Shown here: positions 41,348 to 50,348 of the stretch, one piece after another
Numbering within the stretch: the stretch's first letter is position 1
Layout of the letters: each line of letters begins with the position of its first letter
Origin: CAIYRG01 sp963747255
GTDB taxonomy: Bacteria > Pseudomonadota > Alphaproteobacteria > Micropepsales > Micropepsaceae
DNA length: 64,000 nucleotides
Assembly: GCA_963747255.1 (NCBI GenBank)
Contig: CAVVEG010000011.1
Coordinates: 62,001-126,000, forward strand
Direction of reading: 5' to 3'
Made by a program: the position numbers and the translations under genes
Notes under the pieces: generated by a model
The model's database searches: none
What the model was told of the DNA's origin: nothing
What the model saw: only the letters and a program-made list of their open reading frames with translations

Positions 41348-42775
41348 TCACGCGCGGGGCAGGAATTCTGCGAATTTCGCGCGTATTTTCTCGTCCAGTT
41401 CTTTCGAATTGCGCACCACCGGCGGGAACGTGTCGCGCCGCGACCACGGCCTGCACGCATCGATCACAACGCGCGCATTGCGCCGGTCGCTTTCGCTATA
41501 GACCATCGGGTCGAGCACCGTGCTCCAGCAGCCACGCAAGACTTCCAGATCTTCGCGCGGATCAAAGCGCGTGCACATCGCCCAGATCACCTTGTCCATA
41601 TCCGCGGGATCAATGTCATCGTCAACCACAACCACAAATCGGTTTGCGTAAGCGCCGGCATGGCACTGCGATGCAATCAGACCCGCCTGCTTCGCGTGTC
41701 CGGCGTAAAGCTGTTTGATTGCAACCGTCAGCCACAGCCTGCTTCCCCCCGCTTCGTGGGCCCAAACGCCTTTCACTTCAGGAATACCCGCTGCCTCGAG
41801 CTGATTCCAGACGGCGCCCGAACGATAGGTGCCCCGGTAAAAGGAATCGTCATCAGGAGGTACGCCGGGGATAGCACCCATAAGAATCGGGTTATTCCGG
41901 TGCATGAATGTCTCAACCCGGATTGCCGGCTCCTTTTTCAGTCCGCCGGCATAATAGCCCGTCCATTCGCCGAGCGGGCCCTCCTCGATCAAATCACCAG
42001 GATGAATGAATCCTTCAAAGGCGATTTCCGCATGTGCCGGAATGGGCAGTCCCGTTCGCGGGCCCACGATCACCTCCACCGGTTCTCCGAATAATCCGCC
42101 CGCGGCATCATATTCATTGCTGCCATAGGGAATTTCCAGCCCTGCGATCATGAACAGCATCGGATGCATGCCGCAGACCACCGCGACGGGGCAGGGTTCG
42201 CCCCTGTCGTGGTAACTGCGCATGATGATGTCGCCGTGCTTCCCTTTTGAGCACATCACGGAAGCGATATTGGGGCGGTGAGCCTGCACGCGATAGGCGC
42301 CGTAATTCACCCAGCCGGTGTCGCGGTGCTTCATCACCACCATGTCGCCCGTGCCGATGTAGTATCCGCCGTCGAGTTCGTGCCATTTCGGCACTGGAAT
42401 CCCGAACAGGTCGATGTTCTTCCCTTCATCGACATTTTCAAACAAAACGCCGGATTTAACAGTGACCGGGGAAATGGATTTCGCCTGCTTCATGTAACGG
42501 CGCCAGTAATGCACGAGATCAATTGCACTCGCGCCGGGTTCGTTTCCGAGCGTTAGATGGATTCGGCGGACGGATGTCAGGATATTGGCCAGAACGCGGT
42601 GCCCCCTGGGATAACCGGGGATATCGTCGAAGAGAACCGCGGGATTCCCGGTCTTTCGCTGGTAGACATCAACAATACCGCCAATCTCATCCTCGCGACC
42701 GGCGCCGGTGATGTGGCGGATCTCGCCTGCAGAGTCCATTTTGGCGATCCAGCTTCTCAAATCCTGCGTCGCCAT
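41348..42775 (-). CDS. UbiD-family decarboxylase
   Basis: 475 residues. Prenylated-FMN-dependent (de)carboxylases of this fold act on aromatic, heteroaromatic and unsaturated acids. Landmarks are ILTSVRRIHLTLGNEPGAS, the WHELDGGYYIGTGDMVVMKH region, GMHPMLFMIAGLEIPYGSNE, AEIAFEGFIHPGDLIEEGPL and a late VVVVDDDIDPADMDKVIWAM with the DDD(I)DP metal-site block. It is in the leftward series, between coxM and pyrD2. It is not near ubiquinone genes, so a catabolic decarboxylase is likelier than ubiD itself. A UbiX-type flavin prenyltransferase is not in the window. Confidence 0.9.
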   Translation of the reverse strand: MATQDLRSWIAKMDSAGEIRHITGAGREDEIGGIVDVYQRKTGNPAVLFDDIPGYPRGHRVLANILTSVRRIHLTLGNEPGASAIDLVHYWRRYMKQAKSISPVTVKSGVLFENVDEGKNIDLFGIPVPKWHELDGGYYIGTGDMVVMKHRDTGWVNYGAYRVQAHRPNIASVMCSKGKHGDIIMRSYHDRGEPCPVAVVCGMHPMLFMIAGLEIPYGSNEYDAAGGLFGEPVEVIVGPRTGLPIPAHAEIAFEGFIHPGDLIEEGPLGEWTGYYAGGLKKEPAIRVETFMHRNNPILMGAIPGVPPDDDSFYRGTYRSGAVWNQLEAAGIPEVKGVWAHEAGGSRLWLTVAIKQLYAGHAKQAGLIASQCHAGAYANRFVVVVDDDIDPADMDKVIWAMCTRFDPREDLEVLRGCWSTVLDPMVYSESDRRNARVVIDACRPWSRRDTFPPVVRNSKELDEKIRAKFAEFLPRA

Positions 42776-42784
42776 CTCGCCTCC

Positions 42785-43870
42785 TCAATCTTCGGTCCGG
42801 CTGCAGTCGCACCCGACTGCCTCCGCCACGGTATGAAAACCATCCGCCCGCAATAGCGCAGCCAATTCCTGTTTTATGCGGCGCACCAGCCCCGGACCAT
42901 GGAAAACCAGCGCCGAGTAAACCTGCACCAGCGATGCTCCGGCCCTGATTTTCGCATAAGCCGTTGCGCCGTCGCTTACGCCACCACAGCCGATGAGCGG
43001 TATGCGCCCCTTCGTCAAGCGGTAAATCTGCGTGAGGCATTCCGTTGATTTTTTGAACAATGGCGCACCCGACAGGCCGCCGGACTCCACCCTGGCAGTG
43101 CTTTTCAGCTCCGGCGGACGTGCAACGGTCGTGTTCCCGATTATGAGACCATCGATTTGCGTCATTATCGCCACCTCGGCAATGTCGGCCATCTGCCCGG
43201 GAGTGAGGTCCGGGCCGACTTTGGCAAGCAGCGGGGGCTTGCGCTGCCCCTGAGCGCCGCGGTCCCGCGCCGCAATCACGCGCCGCAACAGCCTGTCCAG
43301 GGCGGTCCGTTCCTGCAGATCGCGCAGGCGCGGCGTATTGGGGGAAGAAATATTGATCACGAGATAATCGGCGGCTGCAGCCAGTTCTTCTATTCCAAAC
43401 TCGTAATCATCGCCGGCATTCTCTGTATCGCGATTCTTGCCGACATTCGCTCCAACAATTCCCCGCCTGCGCGGATTGGCCTTGCGTTCGGCAAGGCGCC
43501 GGGCAAATGGACCTATTCCGGCGCTGTTGAACCCCAGCCGGTTGATGATGGCATGATCCTGATCAAGACGAAAAAGCCGGGGCTTGGCATTGCCAGGCTG
43601 CGGTTTTGGCGTGACCGTTCCCGCTTCCACAAAACCGAATCCCAGCGACAGCATTGCATCAGGTACCCGCGCATCCTTGTCGAACCCGGCGGCGAGCCCC
43701 ACGGGGTTCGGGAAATCCAGATCCCAGATCCGGGTGCGAAGAATTGGATCATCCACTTCTGCGCGATTTCCGGCGAGGCCATGCTCAAGCGCGTACAATG
43801 CTGCGTGATGTGCAGCTTCCGGCGGCAGCGCGTACAGCAGAGACAGCGCAAACCGGTCGGTTAAGCCCAC
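42785..43870 (-). CDS. pyrD: Dihydroorotate dehydrogenase, quinone-dependent (class 2)
   Basis: 361 residues from GTG 43870 (VGLTDRFALSLLYALPPEAAHH), which fits the family start; GTG 43909 is possible and would overlap coxG. FMN enzyme of the inner membrane that oxidises dihydroorotate to orotate using quinone. PVGLAAGFDKDARV, VINISSPNTPRLR (Ser base), LLAKVGPDLT, GLSGAPLFKKSTE and IPLIGCGGVSDGATAYAKI are all standard class 2. This is the usual biosynthetic pyrD; a second, class 1B enzyme is encoded 5 kb away in the same series. Confidence 0.96.
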   Translation of the reverse strand: MGLTDRFALSLLYALPPEAAHHAALYALEHGLAGNRAEVDDPILRTRIWDLDFPNPVGLAAGFDKDARVPDAMLSLGFGFVEAGTVTPKPQPGNAKPRLFRLDQDHAIINRLGFNSAGIGPFARRLAERKANPRRRGIVGANVGKNRDTENAGDDYEFGIEELAAAADYLVINISSPNTPRLRDLQERTALDRLLRRVIAARDRGAQGQRKPPLLAKVGPDLTPGQMADIAEVAIMTQIDGLIIGNTTVARPPELKSTARVESGGLSGAPLFKKSTECLTQIYRLTKGRIPLIGCGGVSDGATAYAKIRAGASLVQVYSALVFHGPGLVRRIKQELAALLRADGFHTVAEAVGCDCSRTED

Positions 43871-43895
43871 CGCTGTGGCACCATCCGGCGGACGA

Positions 43896-44492
43896 TCACG
43901 TTTTTCCACTTCCTGAAAGGCGGCGAAAGAAAGCGCCTATCAGCATGAACAGCAAAGAGAATCCGGAGATCGCTTGTGACTTGGGTGAATCGGCCGGTTT
44001 CGATTCTACCGGTGTTTGCAGGGTTTTCTGCGTGGCCTGGGATGCAGACAATTGTGCTCTCAGCGAATTGGCAAATTGTCCGATCAATTGTTGCGCAACA
44101 TCCTGGATCATTCCCGAAGCGCGGCCATACTGAGCCACGGCGCCGGACAGCGTCAGATCGGTCCGGACCAGGACGCATGAACCGGCTGGCGCGGGCTCGA
44201 TCTGGAAATCGACATTGGCATGCGCTCCCCCACGCCCCTTCGAATCCTTGCCCTGTGCATTCACCCGCGCTTTGCGCGCGGCATCGTCCCTTTCGCTGAA
44301 TTTCACCGTGCCCGCGAAGGTCAGCGCAACCGGACCAAGTCTGACCGAAACCTTGCCGTTATAGGTGTTCTCATCCACGACATCGGTCAGCTCGGCACCC
44401 GGCATGCATGGTGCGATGCGGGGTATATCCATAAGCAGTTTCCAGGCCTGCTCAGGCGGCAGGGGAACATCAAAACTGTTATTGATCAGCAT
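43896..44492 (-). CDS. CoxG-like carbon monoxide dehydrogenase subunit G (SRPBCC)
   Basis: 198 residues. SRPBCC-fold domain (MLINNSFDVPLPPEQAWKLL, MPGAELTDVVDENTYNGKVS, GPVALTFAGTVKFSERDDAA) with a C-terminal membrane anchor (GFSLLFMLIGAFF). CoxG-type proteins recruit or mature molybdenum hydroxylases at the membrane. Its occurrence in the same series as coxM/coxS supports a hydroxylase complex. Close to the amidase gene upstream (9 nt) and pyrD2 downstream. Confidence 0.92.
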   Translation of the reverse strand: MLINNSFDVPLPPEQAWKLLMDIPRIAPCMPGAELTDVVDENTYNGKVSVRLGPVALTFAGTVKFSERDDAARKARVNAQGKDSKGRGGAHANVDFQIEPAPAGSCVLVRTDLTLSGAVAQYGRASGMIQDVAQQLIGQFANSLRAQLSASQATQKTLQTPVESKPADSPKSQAISGFSLLFMLIGAFFRRLSGSGKT

Positions 44493-44501
44493 GCAGATTT
44501 C

Positions 44502-45782
44502 CTACTGTGGGGGTAAACGCCGCCACGCCCATTGTGCGGTCGCGAGCAGGGCCTCGTCATCGTAAATCTGCGCGACAAGCTGAATTCCGATCGGAAGCCC
44601 ATGCGCGCCTTTATGCGTCGGCAGCGTAATGGCCGGCACATGCAACGCTGTCCAGAATTCCTGAAACCGCGTGTCGCCGGTCGATTGCAGCCCCAAGGGG
44701 GCTTCACCGGTAACGCAGGGTGCAAGAAGTATCTCGGCCTTGCCAAAAATCCCGGGGATTTCGTCCCGGCAGTCCTTCATCCGCTTGAGCGACTGAACAT
44801 AACGCTCATACGGAATCCGGAGCCCTTCCTGGATCTGCGCCGAAAGACCGGGACTGATTGCGGAGCGATTGGTGTTCCATTCATGCGCCAGCGATCTTGC
44901 ACGCTCGAACGGGTTGATGACGCTTCGCGCCTCGGCCAACGCCGCAAAGCTGGCTGGCAGATGAGCTTCAGAAATTTCGGCGCCCGCCTGTTCCAGCCGC
45001 CGCGCGGCGTCTTCGACCGCATGCTGCGATTCCGGCGACGCGTGCTCCCACAGATTGGTGCGACAAAGCCCAATTCGTGGAGCACCCTCCCGCGTGCGCA
45101 TTCGTGTTCGGCCGGTTAATACGCAGGCCAGAAGATCCGCATCCTCCACGCTTCGGACGATCAGACCGATCGTGTCACGGCTTTCGGCGGCGAATTTCAT
45201 CCCCCCGCGACTGATCAGGTTGTAGCTTGGTTTGTATCCAACGACGCCACAGAAGGATGCCGGCCTGAGTACCGACCCGCCCGTTTGGGTGCCATATCCG
45301 CCTGCCGCCATGAAATCTGCCACTGCCGCCGCCGAACCGCTGGATGACCCACCGGGAGTCCTGTCGAGGTCGTGTGGGTTGCGCGTGATGTTCGGCGTTA
45401 ACCCGGCAAATTCACAGGTGACCGTCTTGCCGAGAACGATTGCCCCGGCTCGGCGCGCCAATGCAACAGACGGCGCATCGGCAAATGTGCGGTTATTCCG
45501 ATAGATCGGCGACCCCATATCGGTGGGCATGTCGAATGTGTCGATAATGTCCTTGATGCCCAGAGGCACGCCTGCAAGCGGGCCTTTCTCGCCGCTCGCA
45601 TCGACTGCCCGCGCCTGCGCGAGCGCAAGATCGGGATCGAGAAAAGCCCACGCCCTGATCTGTCTGTCGCGCCGCTCAATGTGATCCAGACAGGCGCCGA
45701 CGACGTCTGTGGCGCTGAAGGCCCCCGATGTGACGCCCTGCGCGATTTCGCAGGCGGTCAGCCGGTTGAGCGCGTCAGTCAT
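44502..45782 (-). CDS. Amidase-signature family amidohydrolase
   Basis: 426 residues. The catalytic triad is visible: Lys in PLGIKDIID, cis-Ser in RTPGGSSSGSAAAVA, and Ser nucleophile region GTQTGGSVLRPA. Hydrolyses amide bonds of small molecules; specificity cannot be read off, but the neighbourhood (dihydroorotase, dihydroorotate dehydrogenase, decarboxylase) would suit a carbamoyl- or amide-containing acid. Only 6 nt from the TcuA-like gene upstream and 9 nt from coxG downstream. Confidence 0.93.
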   Translation of the reverse strand: MTDALNRLTACEIAQGVTSGAFSATDVVGACLDHIERRDRQIRAWAFLDPDLALAQARAVDASGEKGPLAGVPLGIKDIIDTFDMPTDMGSPIYRNNRTFADAPSVALARRAGAIVLGKTVTCEFAGLTPNITRNPHDLDRTPGGSSSGSAAAVADFMAAGGYGTQTGGSVLRPASFCGVVGYKPSYNLISRGGMKFAAESRDTIGLIVRSVEDADLLACVLTGRTRMRTREGAPRIGLCRTNLWEHASPESQHAVEDAARRLEQAGAEISEAHLPASFAALAEARSVINPFERARSLAHEWNTNRSAISPGLSAQIQEGLRIPYERYVQSLKRMKDCRDEIPGIFGKAEILLAPCVTGEAPLGLQSTGDTRFQEFWTALHVPAITLPTHKGAHGLPIGIQLVAQIYDDEALLATAQWAWRRLPPQ

Positions 45783-45788
45783 CCGCCA

Positions 45789-47270
45789 TCACGCTCTCGC
45801 CGATTTACCCGCCGCTGATCCGGCGATGCGTCCAAATACCGAACCCGAAGTCAGCCCCGTGCCGCCCGGATAATTGAAATAGAAAATCCCTCCGACCAGT
45901 TCTCCCGCTGCATAAAGTCCGGGAATGGGTCGATAATCCAGATCCACGACCTGCGCATGATCGGTGATCCGCAAGCCACCAAAGGTAAATGTGACTCCGC
46001 ATGTCACCGCATAGGCTTCGAACGGAGGCGAATCGATCGTATTCGCCCAATTCGACTTTGGAATGGCGAGTCCTTCCGTTCTGCGGCTGTCCCTGACATT
46101 CGGATTAAACGAAATGTCGGTCCGCACCGCGGCGTTATATTCCGCAATCGTCCGGACAAACTGCTCCGGGTTGACACCGTCCAGCTTGCTTGCAAGTTCC
46201 TCAATGGTGTTCGCGGTCACTTTCGTGCACTGACGGATATTGTATTCGTCCCGCTGCAGGTGCTTGGTTTTTCTGTCCCATATCTGCCACGCGAATTGAC
46301 CGGGTTGTTCCAGCACAAGCCGTCCATATTTCGCGTAGGTATAGTTGCGGAAGTCCGCCCCTTCATCGACAAAACGCCGCCCGGTTGCATTCACCAGCAC
46401 CGCGAACGGGTAAGAGTGCTTCTGGAACTGGTCGCCCACGGCGAGATCGCCGAATTCCGGTGCATTCATTTCCCATTGCACCGCATGACAGCCCGACCAG
46501 TTACCATAGGGGCTGGCGCCGATTGCAAGCGCCATCCGGATACCCTCGCCATTATTGTATCGGGTACCGCGAACCTTCGCGAGATCCCAACCGGGGCCCA
46601 GATACCGGGTGCGCCATTCGGCGTTGGCTTCAAAACCGCCGGATGCAAGCACGACCGCACGGCCCTTTACGTCGCTCACCTCATTGCCGCGTTTGCAGCG
46701 TACGCCCGAAACGCGGGCCCCGTCATGGATCAGATCGGTGGCGCGTGTTCCGTAGCGGATTTCAATTCCGTGCTTGCGGCCGGACGCATTCAGCATATCG
46801 ACCAGACCAGGGCCTCCGCCCACGGACTCCACCGTCAAGCCACCCCAGAACTTGAACCTGCCTTCGATCCTGAACGCCTGCCGGCCATAAATCGGGACGA
46901 AGCGGATTCCTTTCTCTCTCATCCAGATCAGGGTTGGCAGGCTTCTGGTCACGAGCAATTCGCAAAGATTGGGATCGGTACGGAACTGCGTCACGCGCGC
47001 CATATCGTCGAAAAACTGATCTTGCGTGTAGGTGCCGAAATCTGTGCTGTCGATCTCCGCCTGCGACAGGTCGGGAACCAGAGACATAATGTCATTTACG
47101 CCGTTGTACACCACGCGCATTGCACCCGCGGTAAAACGGCTGTTGCCACCGCTTTCCTCTTCTGGTGCTGCTTCCAGCATCAGAACCGAAGCGCCGGTTT
47201 CTCTTGCTGCCAATGCCGCGCAATAGGCGGCATTTCCGGCGCCGATCACGATGACATCCCAATCGTTCAT
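45789..47270 (-). CDS. FAD-dependent tricarballylate dehydrogenase-like protein (TcuA family)
   Basis: 493 residues of the fumarate reductase/succinate dehydrogenase flavoprotein family. FAD-binding VIVIGAGNAAYCAALAARETG, SGGNSRFTAGAMRVVYNG, VLASGGFEANAEWR and GGLRITDHAQVVDLDYRPIPGLYAAGE, with a closing YPGGTGLTSGSVFGRIAG. Oxidises or reduces carbon-carbon bonds next to carboxylates; TcuA oxidises tricarballylate to cis-aconitate. In this setting the substrate may be another di- or tricarboxylate. Sits between the amidase and pyrC. Confidence 0.88.
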   Translation of the reverse strand: MNDWDVIVIGAGNAAYCAALAARETGASVLMLEAAPEEESGGNSRFTAGAMRVVYNGVNDIMSLVPDLSQAEIDSTDFGTYTQDQFFDDMARVTQFRTDPNLCELLVTRSLPTLIWMREKGIRFVPIYGRQAFRIEGRFKFWGGLTVESVGGGPGLVDMLNASGRKHGIEIRYGTRATDLIHDGARVSGVRCKRGNEVSDVKGRAVVLASGGFEANAEWRTRYLGPGWDLAKVRGTRYNNGEGIRMALAIGASPYGNWSGCHAVQWEMNAPEFGDLAVGDQFQKHSYPFAVLVNATGRRFVDEGADFRNYTYAKYGRLVLEQPGQFAWQIWDRKTKHLQRDEYNIRQCTKVTANTIEELASKLDGVNPEQFVRTIAEYNAAVRTDISFNPNVRDSRRTEGLAIPKSNWANTIDSPPFEAYAVTCGVTFTFGGLRITDHAQVVDLDYRPIPGLYAAGELVGGIFYFNYPGGTGLTSGSVFGRIAGSAAGKSARA

Positions 47271-47300
47271 CCGCTCACGGCGCGCACATGCCGCTCCTCG

Positions 47301-48347
47301 CTACGCATCGGCGACTTTCCACTGAAGGGTTTCTCCGCCGCGATGAACCACCGCCCGTTCGTCAGGGCCCGCAACCTTGACGTCTTCACGCGCCGTCCAA
47401 CTTGTCCGCTCAAGGACTATCGTTCCGGTGTTTGGCGGCAACCGGTAGTGCCTGGGGCCATTCAGGGAGGCGAAAGCTTCCAGCCTGTCGAGCGCGTTCT
47501 CTTCGGCAAACACCTGAGCATAGGATTCGATTGCGACAGGGGCGTTGAAAATGCCTGGCACCCCAACCACGTTGAGCTTGCGCGAAACCGGGTGCGGCGC
47601 TGAGTCGGTTCCCAGAAAGAAATTCGGTTCGCCGGACGTAACGGCCCTGCGAATCGCATCCCGGTCCTCGCGACGTTTGATCACCGGCATGCAGTACATA
47701 TAGGGCCGGTTTCCGAAGCCGAGCCAGTCGGTGCGGGTCAGCATCAGGTGATAGGGCGTGACGGTCGCCGCGACCTGCGGCGCGTGTCCCCGCACAAAAT
47801 CCACGCCTTCCCGCGAGGAAACATGTTCAAGCACGATGCGAAGCCCCGGAAAGTTCCGGATCATCGGTGTAAGCCTGCGTTCAATGAACACCGCCTCGCG
47901 ATCGAAAATATCGGTTTCCGGATCGGCTTCTTCACCATGGATCAGGAATGTCATCCCGATCTTTTCCATGCGCGCAAGCACGCGATTTATTTTCTGGAAA
48001 TCTGTTACGCCATATGTGGAATTGGTGGTCGCATGCGCGGGATACATTTTCACCGCCGTGAAAACACCGTCCCGGAACCCCGCCTCGATATCGTCGGGAT
48101 CGGTATCGTCCGTGAGATAGCTGGTCATAAGCGGGGTGAAATTCGAACCCTCCGGCAATGCCGCAAGGATCCGTTGACGATACGCAACCGCGTCTTTCGC
48201 AGTGACCACTGGCGGTACGAGATTGGGCATGCAGATCGCACGACCGAAATGCGCGGCCGTGAACGGCAGCACAGCTTTCAACATGGCGCCGTCGCGCACA
48301 TGCAGATGCCAGTCATCGGGTTTTCGAATCGTGATGCGTTCGGTCAT
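47301..48347 (-). CDS. pyrC: Dihydroorotase (class II PyrC)
   Basis: 348 residues from ATG 48347 (MTERITIRKPDDWHLHVRDG). Binuclear zinc amidohydrolase: HLHVRDG, the carboxylated Lys in FTAVKMYPAHATT, ILIHGE-type LIHGEEAD, LEHVSSREGV and the catalytic Asp in FLGTDSAPHPVSRK. It interconverts carbamoyl-aspartate and dihydroorotate and is reversible. Here it lies 4 nt after the class 1B pyrD and pyrK genes, not with biosynthetic pyrB. Can therefore serve synthesis or breakdown. Confidence 0.95.
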   Translation of the reverse strand: MTERITIRKPDDWHLHVRDGAMLKAVLPFTAAHFGRAICMPNLVPPVVTAKDAVAYRQRILAALPEGSNFTPLMTSYLTDDTDPDDIEAGFRDGVFTAVKMYPAHATTNSTYGVTDFQKINRVLARMEKIGMTFLIHGEEADPETDIFDREAVFIERRLTPMIRNFPGLRIVLEHVSSREGVDFVRGHAPQVAATVTPYHLMLTRTDWLGFGNRPYMYCMPVIKRREDRDAIRRAVTSGEPNFFLGTDSAPHPVSRKLNVVGVPGIFNAPVAIESYAQVFAEENALDRLEAFASLNGPRHYRLPPNTGTIVLERTSWTAREDVKVAGPDERAVVHRGGETLQWKVADA

Positions 48348-48351
48348 CGGC

Positions 48352-49341
48352 TCACCCCGCCGGAACGAAAGTCTTGTGGCCTTGCCCGATGGGCGCCGCG
48401 GCGGCAGAAAAGGTTTCTGCAATTGGCTCGTTAATCATCGCGCCGGTCAGATCGGCGACACGCCTGAAACCCCGCTTGTCGCACCACTCCGCGAGCTGAT
48501 CGATCATTGCGACCAGGGAGGACGGATTGCGGAAAATGATATAGCCCAGCATGACGGCCGAGGCGCCGGCCAGCATGTACTCCACCACGTCCTCGACTTT
48601 GCAGATGCCACCGCAGCCGATCACCGGAATCTTTGTCCGCTGGGATACCTGATGCACCATGCGCAGGATGATCGGCTTGATACCCGGTCCGGAGATGCCG
48701 CCGAACTTGTTCCCGATCGCGGGGCGGAACGTTTCGACGTTGATCTTCAACCCGAGGATCGTGTTCGCGACAACAAGCGCATCGGCGCCGGCCTCCTCGG
48801 CCGCGAGCCCGATCGCCACCACATCGCCGGCATTGGGCGACAGTTTCACCCACACGGGCTTGTTCGTCGCGCTCCGAATCCGCTTTGTCACCTGGAAGGT
48901 GTGGTCTTCGTGCAGGGCGAAATTGCCGCCACCGGGATTGCGGGTCGGACAGGAGATATTCACTTCAATCACATCGACATCGGGATGGGCCGAGACTTCC
49001 CGTGTCATGTCTTCGAAATCGTCGGCCGTGGTAGCCGAAATCGAAGCAACCAGCGGTGGGGTGAAGCGCGCGTAGTCCGGAACCTGGTGCTCCAGGAAAT
49101 AACCAATCCCCTTGGTCGGAAGACCGATGGAATTGATCATCCCGCATTCAAGTTCGGCCACGCGCGGAGTCGGATTGCCGATCCGGTATTCGCGCGAGAC
49201 CGTCTTGGCGACGAGCGCGCCCAGCCGGTTGATATCCATGATCTGGGCCAGATCCGTCGAGAACGCGCCCGAAGCAGGCATGATCGGATTATCCAGCGCT
49301 ACACTGCCGATGCGGACCGAGAAATCTACCATCCCACACAC
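48352..49341 (-). CDS. pyrD: Dihydroorotate dehydrogenase, NAD-dependent type 1B catalytic subunit
   Basis: 329 residues. FMN TIM barrel with MPASGAFSTDLAQIMDI, GLPTKGIGYFLEHQVPDY, the active-site Cys in VIEVNISCPTRNPGGGN, WVKLSPNAGDVVAIG, GNKFGGISGPGIKPI and IPVIGCGGICKVEDVVEY. Class 1B enzymes work with a PyrK flavin/iron-sulfur subunit and NAD(H), so the reaction can run toward dihydroorotate, as in orotate fermenters. PyrK is encoded immediately upstream with a 16-nt overlap. Presence beside a class 2 enzyme in the same series is notable. Confidence 0.93.
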   Translation of the reverse strand: MCGMVDFSVRIGSVALDNPIMPASGAFSTDLAQIMDINRLGALVAKTVSREYRIGNPTPRVAELECGMINSIGLPTKGIGYFLEHQVPDYARFTPPLVASISATTADDFEDMTREVSAHPDVDVIEVNISCPTRNPGGGNFALHEDHTFQVTKRIRSATNKPVWVKLSPNAGDVVAIGLAAEEAGADALVVANTILGLKINVETFRPAIGNKFGGISGPGIKPIILRMVHQVSQRTKIPVIGCGGICKVEDVVEYMLAGASAVMLGYIIFRNPSSLVAMIDQLAEWCDKRGFRRVADLTGAMINEPIAETFSAAAAPIGQGHKTFVPAG

Positions 49342-50222
49342 TCCTGCAGATCGAAAACCGGACCTTCGATGCAGACACGGCGCAATTCCCTGTGCCCGTT
49401 CACTTCAAAAGTCTTTACACAGACGTAACATGGGCCGAGGCCGCAGGCCATGACCTGCTCCATTGCGACCTGACCGGCAATGCCATGTTTCTTCCCCAGC
49501 TTCTTCATCGCCAGCATCAGTCGGTTGGACCCACAGGTAAAAAAAGCGTCAGCCTTTCCCGCAGCGATCAACTGTTCGAGGATGCGTTCGACATTCTCGA
49601 CCGCACTGCTTCCGTCCGTGTCCAGTACGGGGACAACGTCGCCCGCCTGCGCGAACACCTTGTCGACCATGATGAGTTCCGCCGAACGCGCGGACAGGAT
49701 CGCGGTTACTCCAACCCCCTTTTCGGCCGCAAGCTGCGATATCGGGCCGAGCGTAGCCAGACCAACGCCACGGCCAAGGACGACGATATTTTTCCATTCC
49801 GGCCTGAGCTGGAAACCAACTCCCAGCGGACCAACGATATTGCAGTGATCCCCGGGCTTCAGCGTCGCCATGCCTTTGGTGCCACGCCCGGCGCATTTGT
49901 AGAGAAACTCTATATTCCCGCCCTCGCGATCGATCCGGAATATGCTCTGGGGCCTGCGAAGCCAGAGCTCGCCGTCATCCGGCGAGGGGCAAAGTATGTT
50001 GAAGAATTGGCCGGGCCTGGCCGCGAGCGCCTTGGGCGAGGCCCGCAGCACCAGATGTCTGTATTCGGAATTCACCCAAACCTGGCTCAGGACGGTCGTG
50101 ATGCATTCCTCCGCCGGTATGCCTGGCGCGGGATTGTGCGCCTGCCCGCCAACGACATAAGGGTCTGAAGCAAAGGCTGAATCTGGCATATCCCGGCAGC
50201 TCTGCATTCCTGAGCACGCCAT
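49326..50222 (-). CDS. pyrK: Dihydroorotate dehydrogenase electron-transfer subunit (PyrK-like)
   Basis: 298 residues from ATG 50222; ATG 50207 and 50189 are alternatives. A ferredoxin-reductase-type FAD domain (NILCPSPDDGELWLRRPQSI, the FLYKCAGRGTKGMATLKPGD flavin site) and NAD-binding IVVLGRGVGLATLGPISQ precede the C-terminal [2Fe-2S] motif. Its cysteines are in MACGLGPCYVCVKTFEV and RRVCIEG. It passes electrons between NAD(H) and the FMN of the 1B dehydrogenase. First gene of the leftward series, starting next to the divergent cupin gene. Confidence 0.93.
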   Translation of the reverse strand: MACSGMQSCRDMPDSAFASDPYVVGGQAHNPAPGIPAEECITTVLSQVWVNSEYRHLVLRASPKALAARPGQFFNILCPSPDDGELWLRRPQSIFRIDREGGNIEFLYKCAGRGTKGMATLKPGDHCNIVGPLGVGFQLRPEWKNIVVLGRGVGLATLGPISQLAAEKGVGVTAILSARSAELIMVDKVFAQAGDVVPVLDTDGSSAVENVERILEQLIAAGKADAFFTCGSNRLMLAMKKLGKKHGIAGQVAMEQVMACGLGPCYVCVKTFEVNGHRELRRVCIEGPVFDLQECVGW

Positions 50223-50252
50223 CAAACGCAAAGGCGTACAAAAATCAATACG

Positions 50253-50262
50253 ATTTGCAAAT
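50253..50262. promoter_or_regulatory. Palindrome in the pyrK/cupin divergent gap, possible operator
   Basis: ATTTGCAAAT is a perfect 10-bp palindrome 31 nt before the pyrK start and 87 nt before the cupin start. An operator for the Xre-type regulator is a reasonable guess, from position only. Confidence 0.3.
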
Positions 50263-50348
50263 TTTGACACAGTCGATTCTGAGTGCTTGACGAAGCGGCG
50301 ATGCGGCCTGAAAAGAACCCATCCACATAATTTTTCGGGAAATGACCC

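Noticed and set aside
45957..47603. 548-codon plus-strand frame opposite tcuA and pyrC
   Set aside because: Antisense to two genes with full catalytic motifs; composition is that of a GC-rich shadow frame.
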